DNA of 64,000 nucleotides from Candidatus Sodalis endolongispinus (GTDB lineage Bacteria; Pseudomonadota; Gammaproteobacteria; Enterobacterales; Enterobacteriaceae): NCBI RefSeq assembly GCF_018777395.1, contig NZ_JAFJYC010000001.1, positions 2,170,001 to 2,234,000 of the forward strand, read 5' to 3'. Shown piece by piece: positions 1 to 9,547 of this stretch (position 1 is its first letter; each line of letters starts with the position of its first letter). The notes under the pieces were generated by a model. It saw only the letters and a program-made list of their open reading frames with translations, ran no database searches and was not told where the DNA came from. The position numbers and the translations under genes were made by a program.

Positions 1-523
1 CCACTTCACCGCTTAACTGCACGATACCGTCGGTGGTTTCAACCTTAATCATCCGCGACGGCACGCTATTATCCGCCAGGAATTTTGCCTTCACTTCAAT
101 GGTGATCGCCGCGTCGCTGGCGTAGGTTTTAACCGAAGTGTTATTCGTTTCTTTTACATGCAGCTTGTCGCTGACGGATTTCACGCCTTTGACAGTGCGA
201 GCTGAGGCAACGGCTTTTTCCGCCTGGCTCTGGTTGGCGACAAAACCGCTCAACGTGACGACGCCTTGATTGGTTTCGACGGAAATATCATTGCTGTTAA
301 CGGCATCGTTGCCCACCAGCGCGCTTTTAACTTTCGCGGTAATGGCGCTATCGCCCATATACCCCGACGCTGACTTCATGGAGCTATCGATTTTCTGCCC
401 CGTGGTATTGGCCGCGGACTTAGCATCCTGCGTCACGGAGGTATCCGCCATTGCGGTTGCGCTGGCCAGGACTGAACCCAGTACGATAGCCGTAAGCGAT
501 TGTGCAATCTTGGTCTTATTCAT
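1..523 (-). CDS. osmY: OsmY, periplasmic BON-domain chaperone (3' end outside window)
   Basis: Osmotically induced periplasmic protein with two BON domains; the E. coli protein acts as a chaperone for outer-membrane autotransporters. The frame starts at an ATG (complement of 521-523) preceded by an AAAGGAAAA ribosome site. It has a typical signal peptide (MNKTKIAQSL, hydrophobic core, cleavage after ATAMA). It then has a first BON domain (about residues 55-115, containing VVTLSGFVANQSQAE) and the start of a second one (IVQLSGEV) before the window ends, so 174 codons are visible. It lies downstream of prfC in the same direction, as in E. coli. In E. coli the gene is RpoS-dependent; no clear promoter was recognised here. 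Confidence 0.93.
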   Translation of the reverse strand, partial: MNKTKIAQSLTAIVLGSVLASATAMADTSVTQDAKSAANTTGQKIDSSMKSASGYMGDSAITAKVKSALVGNDAVNSNDISVETNQGVVTLSGFVANQSQAEKAVASARTVKGVKSVSDKLHVKETNNTSVKTYASDAAITIEVKAKFLADNSVPSRMIKVETTDGIVQLSGEV

Positions 524-1272
524 CGATGTTTTCCTTTTATCATTCCACCCAATGCCTGGGCGATGCGCCACAACTGTAGCCTGAATAATGCGCCGCCGCG
601 TGATAAGCCGGTCTGGCATCCAACAATTTCCGCGTCCTGCAACCTTGCAGTAACCTTCATTAAAAATGTCTGGTGATAATCACCGTTGCTGCGGTCTTCT
701 CTCCTAATGGCCTTATTCCGTCCTGGGAACCGTGGGCGATAAACGCCCTGTGGTCACGGTCTTTAACAGCAAATTTCTCTGACTTCGCCGGGTTTATTAG
801 CTTAATTAACCGCTCCGTCAGTGACCATTTAACTATAGACCACCACGAGTAATTTGCATGCTTAGGGAAAAGAAAATCGTCGAATTAAAAGCAGAAGCAA
901 GGATTTAGGAACTTTCCGGTAGGGAGAGACTGACGCAACGGGAAAACCCGCGGACGACGGTGGGTTACCCGCTCAAGGAGCAACGGGACGGGAACCGCCA
1001 TTGCCATTAAAGGCGTGGCATCACCCCATCAATTGATAACCAACCGCCGCTGCCGCCCAGGCGAGGTGCAAAGGTAACGCTATTGCCGCTGCCGTCCGTG
1101 CTTAGCTTAACGGCGCACATACCGGCGCTATGACAAAGCCGGCAGAGGCCGATGGCGAAGAAGAAGCGCCGCCCGCCAAGGCAGCAATACGCAGCCCAAC
1201 GCACAGGCGCCGGGATGTTATTTCAGGCTTCAGGCGACGCGCCGTTCGGGCGGCAAACCGGGGCGCGCGCGA
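524..1272. other. Gene-free stretch between osmY and prfC
   Basis: About 750 bases without a convincing gene, roughly twice the E. coli prfC-osmY spacing as I recall it. It should hold the osmY promoter on the minus strand. The short open frames here have no recognisable domain, no good ribosome site and no low-complexity repeat. An imperfect hairpin-like stretch (GGGAAAACCCGC, near 940) could be part of prfC termination, but I would not call it. Confidence 0.5.
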
Positions 1273-2862
1273 TTAGTGTTCGCGCGTTTTATGGAACTGA
1301 ACCTCCGGGTAGCGCTCCCGGGTCAAATTCAGATTCACCATGCTCGTGGCGATATAAGACAGGTTATTACCGCCGTCGAGCGCCAAATTAAGCTCATTTT
1401 TACGCTTGAATTCTTCCAGCTTTTTGGCGTCGCCGCATTCTACCCAACGGGTAGTGGAAACGTTTACCGACTCATACAACGCTTCCACGTTGTATTCGCT
1501 TTTCAGCCGCGCCACCACCACATCGAACTGCAGTACGCCGACTGCGCCGACGATGAGATCGTTATTGGCCAGCGGACGAAACACCTGTACCGCGCCCTCC
1601 TCCGACAATTGCACCAGCCCTTTCAGCAATTGTTTTTGCTTGAGCGGATCGCGCAGGCGGATACGGCGGAACAATTCCGGCGCGAAGTTGGGAATACCGG
1701 TAAATTTCAGCTCTTCGCCCTGGGTAAAGGTGTCGCCAATCTGGATAGTACCGTGGTTGTGCAACCCGATAATATCGCCGGCGTAGGCCTCATCGATATG
1801 ATAACGGTCACCCGCCATAAAGGTCAGCGCATCGGCGATGACGACGTCTTTCCCGGTGCGCACCTGACGCAATTTCATGCTTTTTTCATAACGGCCTGAC
1901 ACGACGCGCAAAAACGCCACCCGGTCCCGGTGCCGCGGATCCATATTGGCCTGGATCTTGAACACGAAGCCGGTGAACTTTTCTTCTTCCGCGCTCACCA
2001 CCCGCACGTCGGTCAGCCGCGGCATCGGCGGCGGTGCCCATGCCACCAGGCCATCGAGCATATGATCAACGCCAAAGTTACCCAGCGCGGTGCCGAAAAA
2101 GACCGGCGTCAGTTCTCCCGCCAGAAAAGCCTGTTCGTCAAACGGATGGGAGGCGCCCTGCACCAGCTCCAGCTCTTCGCGCAGCTGCGCGGCCAGATCC
2201 TCGCCCACCGCCCGGTCCAGCTCCGGGTTGTCCAGCCCTTTTACCACCCGTACAGCCTGAATGGTATGGCCATGGCCGCTCTGGTAAAGGTAGGTTTCAT
2301 CCTTCGCCAGATGGTAAATGCCCTTGAACAGCTTGCCGCAGCCAATGGGCCAGGTTATCGGCGCGCAGGCAATGCGCAGCTCGCTTTCCACCTCATCCAG
2401 CAGCTCCATCGGATCGCGAATATCGCGGTCCACTTTATTCATAAAGGTCAGGATCGGCGTATCGCGCAGGCGGGTGACTTCCATCAGCTTGCGGGTCCGA
2501 TCCTCAACCCCTTTGGCGGCGTCGATCACCATCAAGCAGCAGTCCACCGCCGTCAGGGTACGATAAGTATCCTCGGAGAAGTCTTCATGCCCTGGCGTAT
2601 CCAGCAGATTGACCAGCGCCTGGCGGTAAAAGAATTGCATCACCGAGGTGGTAATGGAAATACCGCGCTGCTTTTCCATTTCCATCCAGTCGGATTTGGC
2701 GTGCTGGTTTGAGCCGCGGCCTTTTACGGTACCGGCGGTTTGGATCTCCTGTCCGAACAGCAACACTTTTTCTGTAATCGTCGTTTTACCGGCGTCGGGA
2801 TGCGAAATAATCGCAAAGGTGCGCCGTGCCGCAATCTCGTCGGCGTAAAGGTCGTTCTTCAT
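1273..2862 (-). CDS. prfC: Peptide chain release factor RF3
   Basis: Translational GTPase that recycles RF1/RF2 from the ribosome after peptide release. Starting at the ATG complementary to 2860-2862 gives 529 residues, the E. coli RF3 length; the in-frame upstream extension lacks family support. Visible motifs: P-loop SHPDAGKTT (about residue 22), switch [14 protein letters not shown], and NKVDRD for guanine recognition, followed by the domain II beta-barrel and the C-terminal RF3 domain ending in KTREH. It follows rimI without the yjjG that separates them in E. coli. The frame is intact. Confidence 0.97.
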   Translation of the reverse strand: MKNDLYADEIAARRTFAIISHPDAGKTTITEKVLLFGQEIQTAGTVKGRGSNQHAKSDWMEMEKQRGISITTSVMQFFYRQALVNLLDTPGHEDFSEDTYRTLTAVDCCLMVIDAAKGVEDRTRKLMEVTRLRDTPILTFMNKVDRDIRDPMELLDEVESELRIACAPITWPIGCGKLFKGIYHLAKDETYLYQSGHGHTIQAVRVVKGLDNPELDRAVGEDLAAQLREELELVQGASHPFDEQAFLAGELTPVFFGTALGNFGVDHMLDGLVAWAPPPMPRLTDVRVVSAEEEKFTGFVFKIQANMDPRHRDRVAFLRVVSGRYEKSMKLRQVRTGKDVVIADALTFMAGDRYHIDEAYAGDIIGLHNHGTIQIGDTFTQGEELKFTGIPNFAPELFRRIRLRDPLKQKQLLKGLVQLSEEGAVQVFRPLANNDLIVGAVGVLQFDVVVARLKSEYNVEALYESVNVSTTRWVECGDAKKLEEFKRKNELNLALDGGNNLSYIATSMVNLNLTRERYPEVQFHKTREH

Positions 2863-2984
2863 GGTCACTTTCTCGAGGGGCGCACGACTGACGGGCGCCA
2901 CATAACAGGTCTAAACGGAATTTTCTGGTTGCAGATTCTACATGGTGTAGGGAGGCATTGATAGCACCCCGGTCGGCAGGGGCG

Positions 2985-3428
2985 TCAGCCCAGCGGCAGC
3001 GCCATAATTACCGCATCTTCACGGCCGTCAGACGAGGGATAGTAATTGCGCCGGACCGAGACTTCATTAAAACCCAGCGCGCTATACAGGGAGATAGCCG
3101 GCGCATTTGACTGACGCACTTCCAGCCACAGCGTAAAGACCTGCCGCTGCTCCAGCTCGGCAATAAGATGGTTCAGCAGCGCCCGGCCGTGCCCCTGGCG
3201 CTGAAAGTCGGGATGGACGGCAATATTGAACAGCGACGCTTCATCCAGCGCCGTTTGGGTGATGGCGAAAGCCGCGATGCGATCCCCCACGCACAGCTTG
3301 AAGTTCAAATAGCGATCGCCATGATTGCCGGCAAAGGTTTTGGCGCTCCAGGGAAACGCGTGGCTGGCTCGCTCGATGTGCCAGGCTTCGGTTAAATCAG
3401 CCGGCAGCAGCGGTAATATGGTGTTCAT
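2985..3428 (-). CDS. rimI: Ribosomal protein S18 alanine N-acetyltransferase
   Basis: GNAT-family acetyltransferase that acetylates the N-terminal alanine of ribosomal protein S18. The frame opens GTG-ATG-ATG-AAC. I choose the last ATG ([12 protein letters not shown]) because it matches the E. coli start and places GGATAAG about ten bases upstream; this gives 147 residues against 148 in E. coli. The acetyl-CoA signature is visible (HPDFQRQGHGRALLNHLIAE), as is the ALGFNEVSVRRNYY C-terminal motif. It overlaps the 3' end of holD by 32 bases, so the two are probably translationally coupled. Confidence 0.95.
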   Translation of the reverse strand: MNTILPLLPADLTEAWHIERASHAFPWSAKTFAGNHGDRYLNFKLCVGDRIAAFAITQTALDEASLFNIAVHPDFQRQGHGRALLNHLIAELEQRQVFTLWLEVRQSNAPAISLYSALGFNEVSVRRNYYPSSDGREDAVIMALPLG

Positions 3429-3810
3429 CATCACTTATCCGGCGCCAAAGCTCGCGTTTCGCGCCAGCGTCCTGTGCAAGCGCCGCCAGCGGCGGCGTGT
3501 GGAAAGATATGCCGGCAAAATCGCGTGTGGCATTGAGCCCAAGCCACCAGCAGTGGCAGCGCACGCTATCCGGCAACATCATGACTTGATCCGGCGTCAC
3601 CCCATACAGCTGCGCCGACGTCAGCGCCATGCTGCGCGCCACATCGGCCACTAGCGGATGATCCATCGGCGGTAGCGGGTCGGCTACCAGCAACAAACGA
3701 ATATCACTCGGCAATTTGACCGCAACTTCCCCCTGTAGCACCGCCGGGCGCCGAAGCGTCCATTGCGTAATGCCGAGTTGTTGTAATTGCCAGTCGCGCC
3801 GTGTCGTCAT
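3397..3810 (-). CDS. holD: DNA polymerase III psi subunit
   Basis: Psi subunit of the DNA polymerase III holoenzyme; it bridges the clamp-loader to chi and SSB. The 137-residue frame has the E. coli length and opens with [17 protein letters not shown], nearly identical to E. coli over the region that binds the clamp loader. Homology is lower in the C-terminal half, as is usual for this fast-evolving protein. It is divergent from rsmC and overlaps rimI downstream. Confidence 0.95.
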   Translation of the reverse strand: MTTRRDWQLQQLGITQWTLRRPAVLQGEVAVKLPSDIRLLLVADPLPPMDHPLVADVARSMALTSAQLYGVTPDQVMMLPDSVRCHCWWLGLNATRDFAGISFHTPPLAALAQDAGAKRELWRRISDDEHHITAAAG

Positions 3811-3922
3811 CGTTATTCCCTCCGGCGGCCATGATTCCGCGCCGCTATGCTACCAAACCCATCGAACCCAGGGCAATAAAACACTATACTCCCTGCTCGA
3901 TTTAATGAGGAGCGTTTGTCGC

Positions 3923-4975
3923 ATGTCTGCTTTAACCCCCGCCAGTGAAGTCATACTCCGGCATCAGGATACATTTTCAGATAAACAGGTCGTGATCGCA
4001 GGCGACGTGCAGGATTTGCTGCCGGCCCGGCTTGAGGCGCGGAGTGTGAAAGTTCATACCGCCTGGTATCACCACCGGCAGACGCTGACGCGCGCGTTGG
4101 GCGAGCAGGCGGTGCAGTTCGGCCTGGTGGCGGACGCCGCGCTGGTCGGCGGCTGCGACACGCTGATTTATTTCTGGCCGAAAAACAAGCCGGAAGCGCT
4201 GTTTCAATTGACCAATCTGCTGTCATTGCTGCCGTTGGGGTGCGATGTGTTTGTGGTGGGGGAAAACCGCAGCGGCGTGCGCAGCGCCGAATCGATGCTG
4301 GCAGCCTGGTGCCCGCTGGCTAAAATCGATAGCGCCCGGCGCTGCGGGCTGTATCACGGCGAGCTTGTTCAGCGGCCCCGTTTCGATGTCGAGGCGTTTT
4401 GGCAATCCTACCCGCTTGACGACGTGGTGATAAAAACCCTGCCGGGCGTCTTCAGCCGTGACGGGCTGGACAACGGCAGCCAGTTGCTTTTGTCGACGTT
4501 CGATCGGCCGCTTCAGGGCCATGTGGCCGACATCGGCTGCGGCGCCGGCGTCCTGTCGGCCGTTCTGGCGAAAGGGGCGGCGGGAGTGCAATTAACGCTC
4601 AGTGATGCCCATGCGCCGGCGCTGGCGGCCAGCCGCGCCACTCTGGCGGCCAACGGGCTGCAGGGCGAGGCGCTGGCCGGCGATGTCTACTCCGCTATCA
4701 CTGGCCGCTTCGATATGATTATTTCCAACCCGCCGTTCCATGATGGTATGCAAACCAATCTGAAGGCGGCGGAAACGCTGATTCGCGGCGCGCTGAACCA
4801 TCTGCGTATCGGTGGCGAATTACGCATTGTCGCTAACGCCTTCTTGCCCTACCCGGATCTGCTCGATGCGGTATTTGGTAATCATCAAGTGCTGGCGCAA
4901 AACGGCCGTTTCAAGGTGTATCAAGCCATACATCAGGTAAAACGCAGCCGCGATAAAGGTGCTAAACGCCGCTGA
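3923..4975 (+). CDS. rsmC: 16S rRNA m2G1207 methyltransferase
   Basis: SAM-dependent methyltransferase modifying G1207 of 16S rRNA in the 30S subunit. The frame extends upstream, but the ATG at 3923 ([16 protein letters not shown]) matches the E. coli start and follows a TGAGGAG ribosome site, giving 350 residues (E. coli 343). The N-terminal half is the catalytically silent duplicated domain (with [10 protein letters not shown]). The C-terminal half has SAM motif [15 protein letters not shown] and the amino-methyltransferase motif NPPF. A lysine/arginine-rich tail ends the protein. It is intact and sits directly before tRNA-Leu, as in E. coli. Confidence 0.96.
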   Translation: MSALTPASEVILRHQDTFSDKQVVIAGDVQDLLPARLEARSVKVHTAWYHHRQTLTRALGEQAVQFGLVADAALVGGCDTLIYFWPKNKPEALFQLTNLLSLLPLGCDVFVVGENRSGVRSAESMLAAWCPLAKIDSARRCGLYHGELVQRPRFDVEAFWQSYPLDDVVIKTLPGVFSRDGLDNGSQLLLSTFDRPLQGHVADIGCGAGVLSAVLAKGAAGVQLTLSDAHAPALAASRATLAANGLQGEALAGDVYSAITGRFDMIISNPPFHDGMQTNLKAAETLIRGALNHLRIGGELRIVANAFLPYPDLLDAVFGNHQVLAQNGRFKVYQAIHQVKRSRDKGAKRR

Positions 4976-5141
4976 CGCAGGCAGTAGCGCGCGGTCATGT
5001 TCCGCGCGCCGACGGGTCCCGCTGAGCGCGGTATTTTTTTGCAGCAAACGTCCGCGAAATCACAAATAATCATTGACCTTAACGCCGAAACCTCTAGAAT
5101 CCGCCTCCGTGGTAACAGCCTTAACCGGCTGTCTGTGTCAG

Positions 5142-5228
5142 GCGAAGGTGGCGGAATTGGTAGACGCGCTAGCTTCAGGTGTTGGTGTCTTAACGGACGT
5201 GAGGGTTCAAGTCCCTCTCTTCGCACCA
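5142..5228 (+). tRNA. tRNA-Leu (anticodon CAG)
   Basis: Eighty-seven bases including encoded CCA. The acceptor arm GCGAAGG pairs with the 3' CTTCGC region. The D-arm, anticodon loop TTCAGGT (CAG at 5176-5178), long class II variable arm and T-arm GGTTCAAGTCC are all readable. It matches the leuV/P/Q genes, which sit next to rsmC in E. coli as a triplet; only one copy is present here. It reads CUG codons. Confidence 0.97.
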
Positions 5229-5460
5229 CTGTCAATGTTTCACTTTTCCTGCCGCACGTTCCCCTTGTTTTCTGATCATCCTCCTGCAGCTTGCTCTCTT
5301 CGCCGACGTTATTGTGGCGCGAGCTCCCCCGTGCCATGTCTACCGCATAGCCATTAACCCGTAATGGATCAGGAGACTACGGTGGCGGTCGACGCTAAAC
5401 GTTTCGCAGGCCTTGGGCCGCGGCGACACGGCCTGCTTCGCGCCCGCCGCTAACCTCTGG

Positions 5461-5488
5461 CCTGCCGGCGGCCGGCGCCTCTTTTTTT
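5461..5488 (+). terminator. Possible rho-independent terminator after tRNA-Leu
   Basis: A GC-rich self-complementary stretch (GCCGGCGGCCGGC) followed by CTCTTTTTTT lies about 235 bases after the tRNA. The stem can be drawn in more than one register and its loop is tight, so this is a candidate only. Confidence 0.35.
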
Positions 5489-5528
5489 GTGAGGTCATTA
5501 CATTGGTGAGGGACCTTAACTAATAACA

Positions 5529-6779
5529 TTGACGACTAAAGCTGCTAAATTAGCCCGGAAGCGAAAAATCAAATTCAGCTATAAAAACGCCTGGCGATTT
5601 TCAGACATCCATTATTTTCTCGCAGCAATATTTAATATTTTTTTTCACAGCCGGGGGCTTAACCGTTTGTTTATGTCCAAACCTTATAACACCTATGATG
5701 AGCTCCGCCAAAGCAAGCTTAGCACGTCGCTTCTGTTATTTTTGTTACTAAATATCGCCTTTTCTCTTTTTTATGTGGTCAGCGCGATTAATAACAGCCG
5801 CCAGCCGTCAGCAGCAGCGATAATCGTCGCGGCGCTGTCGATGACCGGTTTGGTAATAAGTCTCTTTCGGATGCGGAATTATGAAGTTTCATTGAATTAT
5901 CTTTCAATTATTATTGGCTTCTCCTGGGCCTGGCATATTCTGTTTCGTTTCAATCAACTAGCAACACCGGATAAAACATTTCTGCTTTACAGCCTGATGA
6001 CGGTCTTTTTCATCAGCGCGATTACCCTTGCCGATAATTTAGTGGCCTTTTGCCTGCATAGCCTGCCATCGGCCGTCACGGTGGTGGTGCTTGATGAGTT
6101 CAGCCATATTGTCATGCTGCTGTTTACGATTGTCATGCCGCCTATCAGTTTTTCCTTGCACCATCTGATGCAAAACCGCAGCGAGGCCTTCACCATTGAT
6201 TTAGTAAGGCGCCTAAGCGAGGAACGGGAGAAATTCAGCGATCTGAGCATGATCGACCCGCTAACCGGCCTGTATAATCGACGCGGCCTGCAGAACAAAC
6301 TCGAAGGGTTGCTGGGTGCCGACCCCTGCTGCCACTATTTGTTGCTGCTGGATATCGACCATTTCAAAGCCTATAACGATAATTATGGTCATAGCATGGG
6401 CGACAAAGCTCTGGCCGCGGTATCGGTGGTAATACGCGACGCCGTTCGTTCGCGTGACATCGCCGTGCGCTACGGCGGCGAGGAGTTTCTGGTATTGCTG
6501 ATTGATGTCGATGAAACCGAAGCGCTAACCCTGACCGAAAACGTTAGGCAGGCGGTGCTGGATCTGAAAATACCGCATTTATATAATCAGGAAGTTTCCA
6601 CCACCGTCACGCTGAGCGTCGGTATTGCGTTACTGACCGGTGCCAATATTGATGCGTCGTTAACGGCAGCCGATCAGGCCCTTTACCAAGTCAAACATCA
6701 GGGTCGCAATGCGGTGAAAATTGCCGACTTGCCCTGTGACGATGAATCGCCGTCCAGCGCCGCACCTTCGCTAGATTAA
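5529..6779 (+). CDS. Membrane-bound diguanylate cyclase (GGEEF)
   Basis: Synthesises the second messenger cyclic di-GMP at the inner membrane. The 416-residue frame begins at a TTG with GAGGGACC upstream; an ATG further in (MSKPYNTYDELRQSK) is an alternative start. An N-terminal membrane module of about six hydrophobic segments (residues 65-210) is followed by a short coiled linker (RRLSEEREKFSDL) and a complete GGDEF domain. That domain has DPLTGLYNRRGL, DIDHFKAYNDNYGH, the active-site loop GGEEF, and the inhibitory I-site RSRD five residues before it, so the enzyme looks active and product-inhibited. It stands alone next to tRNA-Leu and is richer in A/T than its neighbours. I cannot assign an E. 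coli orthologue. Confidence 0.85.
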   Translation: MTTKAAKLARKRKIKFSYKNAWRFSDIHYFLAAIFNIFFHSRGLNRLFMSKPYNTYDELRQSKLSTSLLLFLLLNIAFSLFYVVSAINNSRQPSAAAIIVAALSMTGLVISLFRMRNYEVSLNYLSIIIGFSWAWHILFRFNQLATPDKTFLLYSLMTVFFISAITLADNLVAFCLHSLPSAVTVVVLDEFSHIVMLLFTIVMPPISFSLHHLMQNRSEAFTIDLVRRLSEEREKFSDLSMIDPLTGLYNRRGLQNKLEGLLGADPCCHYLLLLDIDHFKAYNDNYGHSMGDKALAAVSVVIRDAVRSRDIAVRYGGEEFLVLLIDVDETEALTLTENVRQAVLDLKIPHLYNQEVSTTVTLSVGIALLTGANIDASLTAADQALYQVKHQGRNAVKIADLPCDDESPSSAAPSLD

Positions 6780-7612
6780 AACATTCTCTGCGGTAACGAG
6801 CGACCCTCACGCCAATTATTTTTCTTTGCTTTAGCTACGTTTTTCAGAATAGTCGAAAACTTGAGTATTATCTGAATGTCGCCAGCACAAACACCGCTGT
6901 TATTCAACCGGTTATTACCGCTGTGAAACTATTTATTTTGAAAATATTTAAATTGTTAGCTGAAAGTTAATGCACACGATATTGCCTTAATTAAAGTTAC
7001 CGAGGAAATAGCGGTTCTACACTTAAGCGCTGTGCGCTATTACGCAGCGAAATCAGTCGAATGGCATAATTACCTCCCTGCCACGGGCCAGGTTTTATCC
7101 ACTCAGGGCCGCATTGACACACTTGATATTCCGCGAGAGCGGACCCTAAGTGCGAAAGAGGAGCAGTAACCGCTTTCAGTTTCACGCCGGGCTTGTTCCC
7201 TCTCGACTCTGCGCCGTGGGGCGCTATCCTGTCTGTCGTCGACGTCGGAAGGCCGGGTTTTGCCAACACGACATTTTTCCCCCATTGCGCTGGAGAGCAC
7301 CGTACCCCACGCCGGGTCTTCGACGCACTTCTAACCACCGTTTCGGGGCGTTTGCGGCAGCGGTAATGACTGCGGTAATGGCAAAGACTGCGGTAATGGT
7401 AAAGACTGCGGTAATGGTAAAGACTGCGGTAATGGTAAAGACTGCGGCAATGGTAAAGACTGCGGCAATGGCAATGACTGCAACAATGATAATGACTGCG
7501 GCAGCGTAATTATTAGTAATCCATTGATGAAAACAGCATCCCTACTGAAGTTTGCCGGCCGACCGATCCGGCACTAGGCTTAGGGGAAGCCATCAGTTAG
7601 CAGAAGGAGGTT
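6780..7612. other. Gene-free stretch after the cyclase
   Basis: About 830 bases with no gene I can support. The first 200 bases are A/T rich. The later part is G/C rich and carries the 18-bp tandem repeat listed separately (7368-7505). A minus-strand frame over 6997-7338 (113 codons, with CQCGPEW) has no family I recognise. Confidence 0.5.
7368..7505 (+). repeat. 18-bp tandem repeat, seven units, coding-like
   Basis: Seven consecutive 18-base units built on GACTGCGGTAATGGTAAA, plus a partial eighth. In one frame they read as a repeated hexapeptide D-C-G-N-G-K. In that frame the GGT/GGC differences between units are synonymous, whereas in the overlapping frame the same changes alter residues. 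The frame is open only from a TAA at 7332 to a TAG at about 7575, has no start with a ribosome site, and ends in a non-repetitive tail ([14 protein letters not shown]). It is probably the 3' remnant of a cysteine-rich repeat protein gene, but no family is recognised. Confidence 0.6.
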
Positions 7613-7615
7613 ATG

Positions 7616-8136
7616 ATGAGCAAGAAGATCGCCGTTTTGATTACCGATGAATTTGAGGATGTTGAATATACCTCGCCGGCGCAGGCCTATAAGCAGGCCG
7701 GTCACCAGGTGATCACCATCGAAAAAAGGCAGGCAATACCGTGACCGGTAAGAAAGGGGAAGCCACGGTGACTATCGACAAGGGGATTGATGACGTTCAT
7801 TCGGCGGATTTTGACGCGCTATTGTTGCCGGGCGGCCATTCTCCCGATGCGCTGCGCGGTGACGATAGGTTTGTGGATTTTACTCGCGGATTCGCCGACA
7901 GCGGTAAACCCATTTTCGCCATTTGCCATGGCCCGCAATTGCTGATCAGTGCCGATGTGGTACGCGGCAAAAAGATGACCACGGTGAAACCTATCGTGGT
8001 GGACTTAAAGAATGCGGGCGCCGACTTCTTCGATAAAGAGGTGGTGGTGGATAATGATACGCTGGTCACCAGCCGGACCCCGGACGATTTACCGGCGTTC
8101 AACCGCGAATCTCCGCGTATTCTTAATAAGCCGTAA
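7616..8136 (+). pseudogene. yhbO: yhbO (DJ-1/PfpI family), frameshifted in an A-run
   Basis: YhbO is a DJ-1/PfpI-superfamily stress protein (protein/nucleotide deglycase in E. coli). The frame opens MSKKIAVLITDEFEDVEY after an AAGGAGG site, then runs into a stop just after HQVITIEK. The remaining 132 codons continue in another frame from TVTGKKGEATV to the end, including the nucleophile-elbow motif AICHGPQLL with its cysteine. One A missing from the six-A run near 7722-7727 explains everything; seven A would restore the family's length. It may be fully dead, or some protein may arise by polymerase slippage on the A-run. yhbP, next in E. coli, is absent. Confidence 0.88.
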
Positions 8137-8238
8137 GCGTTAGCGCCGGCTTCTGGCCCTGGTCATCTGCCGGGGCTTTATTTTTGCGTTATTAGCCGTG
8201 TCTGAAGGGGCTGATGGAAATATCTGCCGCCGGCCCCC

Positions 8239-8432
8239 TGTCTGCGGGAAACCGTTGCTTTAAAGAGGTCCAGCAGTAAATACACCTTGATAACAGGGAA
8301 CCTTCGCTCTACATAGGCCCTGCTGGAAAGGCTTTCTGATAGCAAAGAACCTTCACACTACAGAAGCTCTGCAGCAAGGTGCCCTGATAGCAGGGAACCT
8401 TCGCTCTACAGAGGCCCTGCAGCAAGGCGCCG
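8239..8432. repeat. 48-49-bp tandem repeat, four copies
   Basis: Four head-to-tail units start at about 8239, 8288, 8337 and 8385. The consensus contains TGATAGCAGGGAACC, then CTCTACAGAGGCCCTGCAGC. The last three are closely alike and the first is degenerate. A further fragment may follow to about 8470. The array occupies the yhbO-yhbQ gap where yhbP lies in E. coli. It has no coding potential. Confidence 0.8.
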
Positions 8433-8630
8433 TGCCAGTGGAAACGGCCTACTGCAGCGCCACCGCCTAAAATAGTCTTGCCAGCGAAACGCCAAGGCGC
8501 AGGAATACTGACGCCAAGGCCCCGGCGGGCGAGCGGATCTGCGCACGGCAGGGGCAGTGGCGGTAGCGGCCAGATTCCGCTACACTCGGCCCAGCCCCTT
8601 CATAGCGAACACTTTCAGGGATCATAACGC

Positions 8631-8951
8631 ATGACGATGAGCAGCGCCCTGTGGCATCTTTACCTCATTCGCACCGCCAACGGAATGCTTTATACCGGCA
8701 TCAACACCGACGTTCAACGGCGTCTTGGTCAGCATCAACGCGGCGGCGGCGCCAAATCGCTGCGCGGTAAGGGCCCGCTGGCGCTGGTGTTTCAGAGTCC
8801 GGCGGGCGATCGCAGCATGGCGCTGCGCTGGGAACATCGGGTTAAGCAGCTGTCGCGGGCGCAAAAGGAACACTTTGTTGCCCTGCAGGAGCAGGCTTTG
8901 CACCACTTTGGGCTACTGTGTTGCGAAGACGCAGCACCGCCGCGGGAGTAA
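8631..8951 (+). CDS. yhbQ: GIY-YIG nuclease-domain protein YhbQ
   Basis: Small single-domain GIY-YIG endonuclease-superfamily protein; in E. coli YhbQ has been linked to DNA nuclease activity. The 106-residue frame shows the family core near the N terminus ([16 protein letters not shown], the LYL/YTG form of the GIY-YIG motif). Next come the conserved arginine helix [22 protein letters not shown], and the glutamate region [11 protein letters not shown]. It is a little longer than E. coli YhbQ (100). It is convergent with yhbS, as in E. coli. Confidence 0.93.
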   Translation: MTMSSALWHLYLIRTANGMLYTGINTDVQRRLGQHQRGGGAKSLRGKGPLALVFQSPAGDRSMALRWEHRVKQLSRAQKEHFVALQEQALHHFGLLCCEDAAPPRE

Positions 8952-9037
8952 AACCCGCGCGCGCGCCGTTACGCTGCAAAACTCTAAGGCCCAGCCTGCG
9001 GCGGCCAAGGCTGCCCAGCCGGGTTGCTAGACAGCGA

Positions 9038-9547
9038 TTAACGGTCGGTAACAGCGAATGGTGCCGGCCAGGAGATTTCTCCGCTTACGCCGTCCAGGGC
9101 GCTCTCTGCCAGTTGGAACAATTGCAACGCCGCCTCGGTACCGGGCCACGACGTGCGCAACTGCCAGCGCGCGGCCGGCTCGAAGCCGAAACGGTTAAAC
9201 CATGCCGGATCCCCCAACGTCACGACAGCGCTGTAGCCAAACTCATTAAGCGTATCCAGCCCTTCATAGACCAAACGGCGGCCAATGCCTTGCCCGCGCC
9301 AGGCGCCATCTACCGCCAGCGGCGCCAGGGCCACCCATTGGTGATCTTCGCCGTCGATCCACACCGGGCAATAGGCGGCATAGCCTATGACCTCGCCCTC
9401 GTCGTCGGTCGCCACCACGCCCAAGGTCAGCAGCCCGTCCTCACGCATCGCGCGTACCAGTGCAGCCTCGCGGTCCCGATTGAACGCCCGCTTAAGCAGA
9501 CTGTCGATGCCCGGCGCGTCTACCGGGATTTCCATTCGTATCAGCAA
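9038..9547 (-). CDS. yhbS: GNAT-family acetyltransferase YhbS
   Basis: Predicted N-acetyltransferase. The 169-residue frame matches E. coli YhbS throughout, with LVATDDEGEVIGYAA-like strands and the acetyl-CoA motif GAWRGQGIGRRLVYEGLD, then GDPAWFNRFGFEPA. The homologous start is a TTG (TTG CTG ATA CGA) overlapping the end of the upstream yhbT frame; an ATG four codons on is the alternative. It was probably cotranscribed with ubiT (yhbT), which is broken here. Confidence 0.92.
   Translation of the reverse strand: MLIRMEIPVDAPGIDSLLKRAFNRDREAALVRAMREDGLLTLGVVATDDEGEVIGYAAYCPVWIDGEDHQWVALAPLAVDGAWRGQGIGRRLVYEGLDTLNEFGYSAVVTLGDPAWFNRFGFEPAARWQLRTSWPGTEAALQLFQLAESALDGVSGEISWPAPFAVTDR

Noticed and set aside
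6997-7338. 113-codon minus-strand frame with CQCGPEW
   Set aside because: No recognised domain or ribosome site, in a region that also holds a non-coding-like repeat; kept only as part of the gene-free stretch.
7150-7509. 119-codon frame across the 18-bp repeat
   Set aside because: Repeat variation is non-synonymous in this frame and synonymous in another, so it is a shadow.
8239-8432. CRISPR array
   Set aside because: Units are contiguous 48-49-bp repeats with no unique spacers.
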